Positions 26,925-35,075 of a stretch of DNA of 64,000 bases are shown here, piece after piece. Below the pieces are notes generated by a model. It did no database searches. It saw only the letters and a program-made list of their open reading frames with translations, and was not told where the DNA came from. The position numbers and the translations under genes are program-made. How positions within the stretch are numbered: the first letter of the stretch is position 1; the number at the start of each line of letters is the position of its first letter. The DNA is from CAZISM01 sp964541895 (lineage in GTDB: Bacteria; Zhuqueibacterota; Zhuqueibacteria; Residuimicrobiales; Residuimicrobiaceae), in contig CAZISM010000003.1 in assembly GCA_964541895.1 (NCBI GenBank), positions 62,001 through 126,000 of the forward strand. Reading direction: 5' to 3'.

Positions 26925-27440
26925 ATGAAAGAACAATCATTAACTGCCAGCCATCCCCGCGTCGGTGAAATACTCATCATCGGCTCTTCATTGCAGACTC
27001 CAGACCGGTTTATTCACAACCTCTGCCCGGAGGTGCTCATCGATTCCAGCGATCTGGTGGCAGGAAAAGTTGAAATCAATCCGGAACTCTGGCTGTACTG
27101 CTATGGCGTTTGCAGCCGCGAAGGCAGCGGCCGGCAAAATTGGGATCTCATCGCCCGAAACATGCTGGGATATATCCTGCTGGTGGATTGGCACAACGAC
27201 GCCTCTTTTCAGAGCGTGACCCGCCTGCTGGATGACATGTCCGGCCGATATCCGGTTCCGGTCGTCCTGGCAGCCGATGTGACGGCAAAAGCCTGGCCGT
27301 ATTCCGAGCTTTTTAAACATGCGGCCGTAAAACTCACGCCTGATACCAGGCTGGTCTTTTATCAATCCGACCATCTGGAGCATATGCGCAACGTCGTTCA
27401 TGCCCTCTTTGATCTGCTCGTGGAGCAGAGCGCGGATTGA
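26925..27440 (+). CDS. Degenerate small-GTPase-like protein (SRPRB/MglA-like, no P-loop)
   Basis: A 171-residue protein whose overall pattern follows the COG2229-type small GTPases: first strand EILIIG, then a switch-like region, LWLYCYG where the DxxG strand would be, ARNMLGYILLVDW, and PVPVVLAADV where NKxD is expected. The nucleotide-binding signatures themselves are gone: GSSLQTPD replaces GxxGxGK(S/T), and no NKxD is present. It resembles the C-terminal domain of the protein at 23640-25700. It probably does not hydrolyse GTP and may act as a binding partner. It is 48 bases after the second DUF4388 gene; no strong ribosome site is visible. Confidence 0.7.
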   Translation: MKEQSLTASHPRVGEILIIGSSLQTPDRFIHNLCPEVLIDSSDLVAGKVEINPELWLYCYGVCSREGSGRQNWDLIARNMLGYILLVDWHNDASFQSVTRLLDDMSGRYPVPVVLAADVTAKAWPYSELFKHAAVKLTPDTRLVFYQSDHLEHMRNVVHALFDLLVEQSAD

Positions 27441-27460
27441 GCCCATGCGTATGGAATAGT

Positions 27461-27862
27461 ATGATCATGTCTTCTTCCTCCTTGCCCCTTCTCAGCCCTG
27501 GCCGGAAAGCAGATCTGGTGCGCCGCCTGTTGGCCGGAGCCTCTCTGCGCGCCGGGCTGGAAAAGGCGTCTGCAGAAGAACTGAGCGCCACGTTTCGCTT
27601 TGTTTATGAAAAAACCATTGAACTCGGCCAATTGGTCCATGGCGGCTCGTTTCGGCAAGAAGAACTGCTGCACACCGGCCGGCCGTTTCATCTGCCAGCC
27701 GCCGTTGATTGCCGGCAGGCCCATATCTGCCAGCCACTCGAGTGCCTGCATCGCCAGCACGACTGTGCTCGCGATCGTATCCTCCTCCAGATCGACCGTT
27801 TGAGCGGACTCGCCCGGACCCTGCTGCAATCCGCGCCCTCCGCAGCCGGTGAGCAGCCATGA
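27461..27862 (+). CDS. Uncharacterised small protein with four spaced cysteines
   Basis: A 133-residue protein that I do not recognise. The N-terminal half is helical and charged (ADLVRRLLAG, EELSATFRFVYEKTIELGQLVHGG). Residues of about 88-107 hold CRQAHICQPLECLHRQHDC with two histidines, which could bind a metal or an Fe-S cluster, or form disulfides. No signal peptide or membrane helix is seen. Three in-frame starts (27437 TTG, 27461 ATG, 27467 ATG) are possible; GGA 5 bases before 27461 gives slight support. It lies between the GTPase-like gene and the protease gene, overlapping the latter by 4 bases, so it is probably translated. Confidence 0.6.
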   Translation: MIMSSSSLPLLSPGRKADLVRRLLAGASLRAGLEKASAEELSATFRFVYEKTIELGQLVHGGSFRQEELLHTGRPFHLPAAVDCRQAHICQPLECLHRQHDCARDRILLQIDRLSGLARTLLQSAPSAAGEQP

Positions 27863-28830
27863 GGGCGGCCTTTTACGTCTTTTTTTTCCTGCTTAACGTG
27901 CCGACAAACGCGGACACCGACTATGCCTGGCTCGCCAAAAGCCGGCCGCCGTTCGTCATCCATCACACGGCTCAGGATTCCAGCCTGGCCTGCCGTCTTT
28001 TCCCCGTTCTGCACTCTGCCTGGGATGCGCTGAGCGTGGACCTGCAGCTGCCCGACACCACCACCTATCACATTCTCATTGCGCCCGATCGTTCCTATTA
28101 TCAAAACTATCTCAAACAGGGATTGCCGAAATGGGCCGGCGCCTTTGCAGTGCCCAGCCTGCAGACGTTGGTGGTGAAATCTCCCCGCTGGGACCGGCCC
28201 GAGAACGATATCAACAAAAACCTGATTCACGAGCTGGTGCATCTCCTGTTGTATGTCCGCTGCGGCCGGCAGCCGATTCCCCGCTGGCTGGATGAAGGTC
28301 TTGCCCTCTTTTATGAACGGCCGGAGCAATGGGATTTCCCGCAAACGCTCTCCCGGGCGCTCTTTACCCGCTCCCTCATCCCGTTGCAGGATATTGACCA
28401 CGTGCTCTCCTTTCAACAGAGCAAAGCGGCGCTGGCCTACCAGGAGAGCTATTCTGTGGTCAGCTACTTTCTCAGCGTCTATGACAGCGATGGTCTGGCC
28501 ATCCTGCTGGACGGCTTTCGCCGCCGGCAACCGCTGGACGACCTCCTTCAACTGGCCACCGGCAGTCGCTTCCTTCAGTTCGAACGCGAGTGGCAGCAGC
28601 ACATCGAGATCACCTACCGCTATCATTGGCTGATGGAGTGGGAGCTGCTGCTGTGGCTCTTTATCGTCTTGCTGGCCATGGTCGCGGTCCTGTGGATTCG
28701 GCGCCGCAATCGCCGCACCCTGGAAGCGTGGGACCACCTTCCCGAAGAGCCCTCCCCCGCGGCTCCGCAAAACCCGCCCCAACCTCCGCCGGATGAAATG
28801 TTTATTGAAAAGAACGATCAGGTTCCGTAA
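27859..28830 (+). CDS. Membrane-anchored gluzincin-like metallopeptidase (peptidase MA-like)
   Basis: A 323-residue protein. An N-terminal hydrophobic segment (AAFYVFFFLLNVP) serves as signal or anchor. The extracytoplasmic domain contains the zinc motif HELVH and, about 22 residues on, WLDEGLALFYE with the third ligand glutamate; this is the layout of peptidase MA-like proteins. One membrane helix (about 255-277, LLLWLFIVLLAMVAVLWI) follows, then a short basic and proline-rich cytoplasmic tail (PPQPPPDEM). It overlaps the preceding gene by 4 bases. Substrate unknown. Confidence 0.8.
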   Translation: MRAAFYVFFFLLNVPTNADTDYAWLAKSRPPFVIHHTAQDSSLACRLFPVLHSAWDALSVDLQLPDTTTYHILIAPDRSYYQNYLKQGLPKWAGAFAVPSLQTLVVKSPRWDRPENDINKNLIHELVHLLLYVRCGRQPIPRWLDEGLALFYERPEQWDFPQTLSRALFTRSLIPLQDIDHVLSFQQSKAALAYQESYSVVSYFLSVYDSDGLAILLDGFRRRQPLDDLLQLATGSRFLQFEREWQQHIEITYRYHWLMEWELLLWLFIVLLAMVAVLWIRRRNRRTLEAWDHLPEEPSPAAPQNPPQPPPDEMFIEKNDQVP

Positions 28831-28839
28831 ATTGCTCTT

Positions 28840-29730
28840 GTGAAAAATGTACAGAATCATTTCGAATATTTTCTGGTCCTGGTGCTGGAAAAACTCATCG
28901 GCATTTTGCCGTGGCGCTGGGCCCTGGCCTTCGGCCGCGGTCTCGGCCGTTTTACCTATTCCGTTCTGGCCATCCGCAAGCAGGTGGCTCTGGATAATTT
29001 GCAAAAGGCCTTTCCGGATAAAGATCCTGCCGAGATCGAACAGATCGCAAGGCGGGCTTATCTTCATTTTGGCCAAAGCATCATAGAATTTGTGCGCCTG
29101 ACGACTCTTCCGGCCGGCTATTTTAAGGAAAAGATACACTTTGTTCCGGAAGATTTTGTCGCCGGGGTTCAACAGCAACCGTGCGGAGCCATATGCCTGA
29201 GCGCCCACTTCGGCAACTGGGAGCTCCTGGCCGCCTCTCTGGCGCAGGCCGGCATCGCCATGATCGGCGTGGCCAGAGAACAGCGCAACCATCTGGTCGA
29301 TCGCCTCATAGCCAGAAATCGCCACCAGCTCGGCATCGAAACCGTGCCCACCGGCATGGCGGTGCGGGCCATCGTCAAGGCGCTGAAGCAGAACAAATTC
29401 ATCGCCCTGCTCGGCGATCAGGATGCCCATCGCGAGGGCGTTTTTGTCAACTTTATGGGTCGGCCCTCTTCAACGGCTCCCGGACCGGCGTCGTTGGCCC
29501 TTAAAACCGGCGCCCCCATTTTTTTCGGCGCCATCGTCCGCGAAAAGGACGGCGGCCATACGGCCTATCTGGAACGGATTGACTATGCGGATTTGGCCGG
29601 CGACACTCCGGAGAACATAAAGACGCTCACGCAGCGGCATGCGGCTGTGCTGGAACGCTATGTCCGCCAATGGCCGGAGCAGTGGTTCTGGATGCACAAA
29701 CGCTGGAAAACCAAACCAGATGAAAGCTGA
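28840..29730 (+). CDS. Lipid A biosynthesis acyltransferase, LpxL/HtrB family
   Basis: A 296-residue inner-membrane acyltransferase that adds a secondary acyl chain to a lipid A precursor, or does a related acylation. It has an N-terminal hydrophobic anchor (LVLVLEKLIGILPWRWALAFG), the catalytic HFGNWE segment (H-x4-E/D type) near residue 120, and GDQDAHREGVFVNFMGRPSSTAPG typical of the family. The GTG at 28840 is the only start before the anchor, and its ribosome site is poor. Its end overlaps the following glycosyltransferase by 11 bases, linking it to LPS core synthesis. Confidence 0.9.
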   Translation: MKNVQNHFEYFLVLVLEKLIGILPWRWALAFGRGLGRFTYSVLAIRKQVALDNLQKAFPDKDPAEIEQIARRAYLHFGQSIIEFVRLTTLPAGYFKEKIHFVPEDFVAGVQQQPCGAICLSAHFGNWELLAASLAQAGIAMIGVAREQRNHLVDRLIARNRHQLGIETVPTGMAVRAIVKALKQNKFIALLGDQDAHREGVFVNFMGRPSSTAPGPASLALKTGAPIFFGAIVREKDGGHTAYLERIDYADLAGDTPENIKTLTQRHAAVLERYVRQWPEQWFWMHKRWKTKPDES

Positions 29731-30757
29731 TGCCAAAATCCTGGTGATCCAGACGGCTTTTATCGGCGATGTCGTCCTGGTTACGCCGGTGTTTCATGCG
29801 TTGCGTCGGCATTTGCCCGCGGCCCCAATACATGCGGTAGTGATTCCGAGCGCCTTCCCGATTCTGCAGCACAATCCGAACATCGACCGCATCCTGGTCT
29901 ATGATAAACGCAAGCAGAACGGCGGTGTGTCCGGATTTTTGCAACTGGCACGGCAGCTTTATCGCGAAGCGTATGATATCGTCCTGGCGCCACACCGCTC
30001 CATGCGAACCGCGCTGCTGGTGCGCCTGAGCGGCGCTCCGGTGCGCATCGGTTTTGATCTCAACAACGGCGGCCGCTGTTATTCGCATCGCGTCGCTTAT
30101 CAAAAAAGTCTGCATGAGGTCGATCGCAACCTGTCGTTGCTGCAGCCGCTGGGGATTGCGGCCAGCCGGATCGCGCCGGAAATATTCACCAGCGAAGAAG
30201 AGCGTCAACAGGTGTCGCAGCTGTTGAACGGCTCGCGGGCGCAACACCCCCTGGTCGCGTTGGCTCCCGGCTCTGTATGGCCCACCAAACGATGGCCGGA
30301 GACCCATTTTATCGCCCTGGCGCAAGCCCTGGTCGGTGCGGGCTATTCGCTCTGTCTGTTGGGCGGCCCTCAGGATCACGACCTGTGCGCACGCATTGCC
30401 GCCGCTTGTCCCGGCAACGCGGTTAATACAGCCGGCCTGCTCTCTTTGCCTGCATCGACAGAACTGATACGGCAGTGCCGGTTGCTGGTCAGCAACGACA
30501 GCGCCCCTTTGCATCTGGCGTCGGCGGCCGGCACGCCCACGCTGGCCCTGTTCGGACCCACGGTGCCGAAATTCGGCTTTGCCCCCTATCGCAGCAACAG
30601 CGCGGTCCTGGGGCTCGAGTTGTCCTGTCGTCCCTGTTCGATCCACGGCGGGCGCCGCTGCCCCATTCACACACATGCGTGTTTGCGTGATCTGGCCGCA
30701 GAGACGGTGTTCGCAAAAGCAATAACGCTTATGAACGGAAACAAAACTGATGGCTGA
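29720..30757 (+). CDS. Glycosyltransferase family 9, heptosyltransferase-like
   Basis: A 345-residue GT9 enzyme, probably an LPS heptosyltransferase. It begins with KILVIQTAFIGDVVLVTPVFHALR, which carries the IGD acceptor-side motif, and the C-terminal domain has ALAPGSVWPTKRWP and SNDSAPLHLASAAGTPTLALFGPT for nucleotide-sugar binding. The ATG at 29720 lies inside the end of the acyltransferase gene (ATGA-type overlap frame), and its stop overlaps tsaC by 8 bases, so the three are tightly coupled. Which sugar is transferred cannot be told from sequence. Confidence 0.9.
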   Translation: MKADAKILVIQTAFIGDVVLVTPVFHALRRHLPAAPIHAVVIPSAFPILQHNPNIDRILVYDKRKQNGGVSGFLQLARQLYREAYDIVLAPHRSMRTALLVRLSGAPVRIGFDLNNGGRCYSHRVAYQKSLHEVDRNLSLLQPLGIAASRIAPEIFTSEEERQQVSQLLNGSRAQHPLVALAPGSVWPTKRWPETHFIALAQALVGAGYSLCLLGGPQDHDLCARIAAACPGNAVNTAGLLSLPASTELIRQCRLLVSNDSAPLHLASAAGTPTLALFGPTVPKFGFAPYRSNSAVLGLELSCRPCSIHGGRRCPIHTHACLRDLAAETVFAKAITLMNGNKTDG

Positions 30758-31388
30758 AGTACTTAGAATAAATTCCCTAGCACCGGAAGAAGATCTGATC
30801 GGTCGTGCGGCGCGCGTTCTGCAGAACGGCGGCGTCATCGGCTACCCGACGGAAACGGTTTACGGCATCGGCTGCAACATATTTTCTCCCACGGCGGTCA
30901 AGCGCATCTATCAGATGAAAAAACGGGAAACCGATAAAGCGTTCATTCTTATTGCTTCGGATATACTGCAGATCAAGGACATCGTGGCCGAAATTCCGGA
31001 AACGGCCGAGCGGTTGATGGAAAATTTTTGGCCCGGCCCGTTGACCATGGTCTTTAAAGCCTCCGCCAATCTGGCCACGACCGAATTTCGCCGGGTTAAA
31101 ACCATCGCCGTCCGCATTCCGGATTGCGCGGTTTGTCTGGCCTTGCTCAAAGCCTGCGGCTATCCTATCGTTTCGACCAGCGCCAACCTCAGCGGACAGC
31201 CGGCGGCTACTAGCGCGCAGGAGGTGATCACCCTGTTCAATGAGACTCTCGATCTAGTCATCGACGGCGGCAAAACGCCCTCTGACCTTCCCTCCACGGT
31301 TGTGGATATTACCAAACATCCGGTCAAGATTGTCCGCGAAGGCGCCATTTCTAAACTGGAAATCAACACGGTGTTGGAGACAGCGTAA
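30750..31388 (+). CDS. tsaC: L-threonylcarbamoyladenylate synthase, TsaC/Sua5/YrdC family
   Basis: A 212-residue YrdC-fold enzyme that makes threonylcarbamoyl-AMP for the t6A modification of tRNAs reading ANN codons. The substrate-binding segments PTETVYGIGCNIFS, KKRETDKAFILI, FWPGPLTMVF and STSANLSGQPAATS are all there. It has only the catalytic domain, without the Sua5 C-terminal extension. It is encoded within an envelope gene run, overlapping the upstream glycosyltransferase by 8 bases, which is a positional rather than functional link. Confidence 0.95.
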   Translation: MAEVLRINSLAPEEDLIGRAARVLQNGGVIGYPTETVYGIGCNIFSPTAVKRIYQMKKRETDKAFILIASDILQIKDIVAEIPETAERLMENFWPGPLTMVFKASANLATTEFRRVKTIAVRIPDCAVCLALLKACGYPIVSTSANLSGQPAATSAQEVITLFNETLDLVIDGGKTPSDLPSTVVDITKHPVKIVREGAISKLEINTVLETA

Positions 31389-31389
31389 C

Positions 31390-31413
31390 GGTCAGACCCG
31401 CGCGGGTCTGACC
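31390..31413. repeat. Perfect 12-bp inverted repeat after tsaC
   Basis: GGTCAGACCCGC is followed at once by its exact reverse complement, giving a GC-rich 24-bp palindrome just after the tsaC stop. No T-run follows, so it is not a standard intrinsic terminator. It could be an mRNA processing or stability hairpin between two genes of the run, or a protein site. Confidence 0.75.
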
Positions 31414-31432
31414 AGAGGACTTGCCTTTGAAC

Positions 31433-32503
31433 ATGAATCTCAATCACAAAAAAATTCTCATGATCCGTACGGATCGTATTGGCGATGTGGTCCTTTCTTC
31501 TCCTGTCTTGACCGCGATGAAATCATCCTGGCCGGAGTGCCACACCACCATGCTGCTGCGCCGTTATACTGCGGACTTGCTGCAGGGCCATCCTGACCTC
31601 GATCAGATTATTCTGGATGACGAACCCAGGCTATCCGCTTATCAATTGGCCAAACGTTTGGCGGCCGCCCGTTTCGATGTGGCGCTGCTGCTGCACCCCA
31701 CCCTGCGCCTGGCGCTGGCCTGCTGGCTGGCCGGAATTCCGCTGCGCATCGGCACCGCGTTTCGTGCCTATTCGTTTCTCTTCAACCTTCGTATCAGGCA
31801 GCACAGAAAAAACAGCGGCCGGCATGAACTGGATCTCAATATGGACCTGGCCGCGGCCATCGGCGCTCGTCTGGATTCCATCACCTTCCGGTTGCCCCTG
31901 GCGGACACAGACCTGCAGGCGGTCCGGGAACGGTTAGGTCGGCTGGGCCTGGCCGCCTCGCAGCGATTTGTCGTTCTGCACCCGGGCAGCGGCGGCTCAG
32001 CCATGGACTGGCCGCCGCATCTGTTCGGTCAATTGGCGCAGGCGCTGAGCTCACAACTTTACCTTCCCGTCGTTCTGACCGGGAACGCATCCGAAAAGAC
32101 ACTGGTGGATACCGTGAGCCGCCACTGTGAGCGTCCCCTGCTTCGTCTGGACGGCCAACTGACCATCAAGGAACTGGCCGCACTCCTGCGTCTGGCCAGC
32201 CTGGTGGTCGCCAACAGCACCGGCCCGCTACACATCGCCCGTGCGTTCGAAACGCCGGTCATCGGTCTCTTTTGTCCCATCGCGGCCTGCTCGCCGCAAC
32301 GCTGGGGACCCTATGGCCAACCGGATTCGGTTCTGCTCCCCTCCGTGCCGGGATGCGCGCGCTGCACGAAAAAGCACTGCAATTTTTATCACTGCATGGA
32401 ACGGATCACTGTGGATCAGGTTCTGGCTCTGGCGCTATCCCACCTCCGGTCGCCAAATCGGTCGCCGGAACATAGCCCGTTACCAACAGCCGCAACACCG
32501 TGA
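31433..32503 (+). CDS. Glycosyltransferase family 9, heptosyltransferase-like (second)
   Basis: A 356-residue GT9 enzyme, distant paralogue of the one at 29720. The N-terminal strand has KILMIRTDRIGDVVLSSPVLTAMK. The donor site shows VVLHPGSGGSAMDWP and VANSTGPLHIARAFETPVIGLFCP. Near the C-terminus there are several cysteines (GCARCTKKHCNFYHCMER), a pattern often seen in this subgroup of GT9 proteins. The start is uncertain: the ATG at 31433 was taken, but the TTG at 31427 has GAGGA at better spacing (6 bases). It is probably part of LPS core or surface-glycan synthesis together with its neighbours. Confidence 0.88.
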   Translation: MNLNHKKILMIRTDRIGDVVLSSPVLTAMKSSWPECHTTMLLRRYTADLLQGHPDLDQIILDDEPRLSAYQLAKRLAAARFDVALLLHPTLRLALACWLAGIPLRIGTAFRAYSFLFNLRIRQHRKNSGRHELDLNMDLAAAIGARLDSITFRLPLADTDLQAVRERLGRLGLAASQRFVVLHPGSGGSAMDWPPHLFGQLAQALSSQLYLPVVLTGNASEKTLVDTVSRHCERPLLRLDGQLTIKELAALLRLASLVVANSTGPLHIARAFETPVIGLFCPIAACSPQRWGPYGQPDSVLLPSVPGCARCTKKHCNFYHCMERITVDQVLALALSHLRSPNRSPEHSPLPTAATP

Positions 32504-32515
32504 AGAGAGGTAATC

Positions 32516-33274
32516 ATGAACTCGTTCCAGGGTCTTTTGCTCCTGCTGGCCGCATCCACATGGGCCGGGACTACGCCCGACTCTGCGGTCCTTGAACTGC
32601 GCACCTTGCCCAACGCCGCCTTTGCCGTGGGCGAAGTGCTGACCTACGATGTCAGCTTTGGCATCATATCTGCCGGTGAAGCCCGGATGTCGATACCGGA
32701 ACAGGTGCCGTGTGGCGACCGGAAATGCTATCACATCATTTCGGAAGTAAAAACCAGCGACTTTTTTTCTAAAATTTTTCGCGTCCAGGACCGCGTAGAG
32801 TCTTTTATGGACGTGCAGGGGCTCTTTCCCTGGCGCTATGAAAAGCATATTCGCGAAGGCAAATACAAAGCGGATCGCAGCGCGGTCTTTGATCATCAGC
32901 GCGGCCTGGCGTTTTCAGGCAAGGACACCATTGCAATAACGCCGTATACGCAGGACGTGCTGTCGATCATCTATTTTCTGCGTACACAAAACCTGCAGGT
33001 GGATCACGCCATCTCTATCGACAACTATGAAGATAAAAAACTCTTCCCGTTGACCGTACAGGTCAAAGAGCGTGAAAAAATCGGCGTCCCGGCCGGCAAA
33101 TTCGATTGTCTGCTGGTGGAACCGGGCCTGCGCGCCGGCAGCTTTATCGAACAAAAGGGCAAAATGTGGATCTGGTTTTCCAACGACCAGCGCAAACTTC
33201 CGGTCAGGATAAAAAGCAAAGTCTCCTTTGGTTCGATCAACATGGAGCTGAAAAAATTTCAAGGCGCCTTATGA
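32516..33274 (+). CDS. Exported DUF3108 protein
   Basis: A 252-residue protein with an N-terminal signal peptide (FQGLLLLLAASTWA) and a DUF3108 domain: FAVGEVLTYDVSFGIISAGEARM near the start and VPAGKFDCLLVEPGLRAG later, followed by LPVRIKSKVSFGSI. Proteins of this family are periplasmic or outer-membrane associated, with a beta-rich fold; no function is firmly known. AGAGG lies 6 bases upstream of the ATG. It follows the second GT9 gene by 12 bases and overlaps the next gene by 4 bases (ATGA), consistent with an envelope operon. Confidence 0.88.
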   Translation: MNSFQGLLLLLAASTWAGTTPDSAVLELRTLPNAAFAVGEVLTYDVSFGIISAGEARMSIPEQVPCGDRKCYHIISEVKTSDFFSKIFRVQDRVESFMDVQGLFPWRYEKHIREGKYKADRSAVFDHQRGLAFSGKDTIAITPYTQDVLSIIYFLRTQNLQVDHAISIDNYEDKKLFPLTVQVKEREKIGVPAGKFDCLLVEPGLRAGSFIEQKGKMWIWFSNDQRKLPVRIKSKVSFGSINMELKKFQGAL

Positions 33275-34269
33275 GCAAATATGAAAAAATCGATCTGACC
33301 CGCGTTACCACCTATTCCATCGACGAACGCCAGAGCAAGGTGCAGATCAGCCAATTGGCCACAGCGCATACCGCCGGCGCCACCTTTCAAACCTTTCTCT
33401 CCGCTTTGCCGGAGGCATTGAAAGCGTCGGACCTGCTGGCACTCGCCCGGCACATCGTCGCCGCTCGCCGCCAGGAGCTGCCGGTCGTTGTCATGATGGG
33501 CGCCCATGTCATCAAAGTCGGCTTGAGCCCTGTGCTCATCGATGCCATGCGCAACGGCCACATCACCGCGCTCGCCTTAAACGGCGCCGGCAGCGTGCAC
33601 GATTCCGAGCTGGCCTATCATGGCGCCACCTCTGAGGATGTGGCCGAAGGCCTGGCTGACGGCTCGTTCGGTATGGCCCGGGAAACCGGTGAACTGTTGA
33701 ATGAAACGGTACGACAGGGCTTGGGCAGCGGCAAAGGATTTGGCGAACTCCTCGGTGAGCGCTTGCATCAGGATCGACCCCCTTTTGTGCACAACAGCCT
33801 GCTCGCAAACGCCTGGCAGTTGAACATTCCAGCTACGGTGCATGTAGCCCTGGGAACCGATATCGTCCACCAGCAGCCGACCGCAAACGGTGCGGCGATC
33901 GGTGAGGCCACGCTCAACGATTTTAAAATCCTGGCCCATCAGTTGTCGCGCTTGCGGCCCGGCGCGGTGGTGTTGCTCTTTGGCTCGAGCGTCGTTCTGC
34001 CGGAGGTGTTTCTGAAAGCGTTGACCGTGGCGCGCAACCTCGGCTTTCCGGCTCACGGATTTTGCACAGCCAATTTCGATATGATTCCGCATTATCGACC
34101 GCGCGTCAACGTCCTGCAGCGCCCGACGCAGACCGGCGGCCGCTACTTTGAATTCATCGGACATCATGAAATCATGCTGCCCCTGCTGTTCGCTGCCGTG
34201 AAAGAGATGGCCGCCGACGCTGCCATGGGCCAGGCAGAGGCTGCGCCGGCCGGCAGCAGGAAAGCCTAG
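33271..34269 (+). CDS. Conserved deoxyhypusine-synthase-like protein, function unknown
   Basis: A 332-residue soluble protein. Segments such as GAHVIKVGLSPVLIDAM, NGAGSVHDSELAYHGATSEDV and GSFGMARETGELLN resemble the NAD-binding fold of deoxyhypusine/homospermidine synthases, and the later VALGTDIVHQQPTANGAAIG and GHHEIMLPLL are typical of an uncharacterised bacterial branch. Bacteria lack eIF5A, so hypusine formation is not its job; a polyamine or other NAD-dependent reaction is possible but not shown. The ATG overlaps the DUF3108 stop by 4 bases, and the next gene begins 8 bases after its stop. Confidence 0.65.
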   Translation: MSKYEKIDLTRVTTYSIDERQSKVQISQLATAHTAGATFQTFLSALPEALKASDLLALARHIVAARRQELPVVVMMGAHVIKVGLSPVLIDAMRNGHITALALNGAGSVHDSELAYHGATSEDVAEGLADGSFGMARETGELLNETVRQGLGSGKGFGELLGERLHQDRPPFVHNSLLANAWQLNIPATVHVALGTDIVHQQPTANGAAIGEATLNDFKILAHQLSRLRPGAVVLLFGSSVVLPEVFLKALTVARNLGFPAHGFCTANFDMIPHYRPRVNVLQRPTQTGGRYFEFIGHHEIMLPLLFAAVKEMAADAAMGQAEAAPAGSRKA

Positions 34270-34277
34270 GTGGTGTT

Positions 34278-35075
34278 ATGCTGGATACGCTCGCCAAAAT
34301 GAATACCTGGATGGTCTATCTCATTCTCCTCCTGATCACGCTGTTTGCCGCCTATTTCTTCATCGCCCTGGGTGCGTTTTTCGGCAAAATGAAAACCTGG
34401 AAAAAAGGCGGCAAGAAGAAATCCTCCCTGGGACTGATAGCCCTGCTGCTGGCGGTGCCCGGATTTGTTCTTGCCTTTATGGTCATCCGCTTCATGATCC
34501 TGTACACCCCCTATACCGGGAACACGCTGATCGCCCGTGTCAACAGCTATAAACCGGATCAACCGATAGCGGATTTTAAACTGGTGGTGGGATTTTTCGA
34601 AAAAGGCGAGCAGATCAACGCTGAAACCTATTACATCAAAGGCCAACGCTGGCAGCTAAAGGGGGAATGGGTACAGTGGCGATCGCCCTTTCACTATCTT
34701 GGTTTAAAAAAATCGTTCCGCCTCACACATCTCCAGGGTCAATACGTCAACGCCAAAACCAGTGCCCGCGCCAACAGCTATGCTTTGATCCGTGACGATA
34801 AAAATGCGTTGTGGCGTTCTCTGGTCTCGTTCTGCAAAACCGTCGGGCTGGTACAGATGCAAACGCTGACCACAGAAACAAACGCACCCAATTATCGTGA
34901 CACGGCCGCGGTGTGGATATCGGAAAAAGGATTGCTGGTCCGGTATAATAACGATAGCATCGCCGCTGGCCGCGCGGCTGAAAACAAACCGTCCACGCAG
35001 CCGGAGCCCGGCCGCGCCAGGCCGAAAAGCAGCAAAAAAGAGTATCCGCGCTCTGAAGAGCAGATCCGGCGCTAG
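34278..35075 (+). CDS. Uncharacterised membrane protein
   Basis: A 265-residue protein that I do not recognise. Two membrane helices occur near the N-terminus (about 12-35, WMVYLILLLITLFAAYFFIAL, and about 52-75, LIALLLAVPGFVLAFMVI), joined by a short lysine-rich loop (KTWKKGGKKKSS). A soluble domain of about 150 residues follows, beginning NTLIARVNSYK, with alternating beta-type pattern. The C-terminal tail (about 235-265) is basic, proline-rich and probably disordered. AGGTGG lies 5 bases before the ATG. It ends the plus-strand run and overlaps the convergent SDR gene by 4 bases. Confidence 0.7.
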   Translation: MLDTLAKMNTWMVYLILLLITLFAAYFFIALGAFFGKMKTWKKGGKKKSSLGLIALLLAVPGFVLAFMVIRFMILYTPYTGNTLIARVNSYKPDQPIADFKLVVGFFEKGEQINAETYYIKGQRWQLKGEWVQWRSPFHYLGLKKSFRLTHLQGQYVNAKTSARANSYALIRDDKNALWRSLVSFCKTVGLVQMQTLTTETNAPNYRDTAAVWISEKGLLVRYNNDSIAAGRAAENKPSTQPEPGRARPKSSKKEYPRSEEQIRR

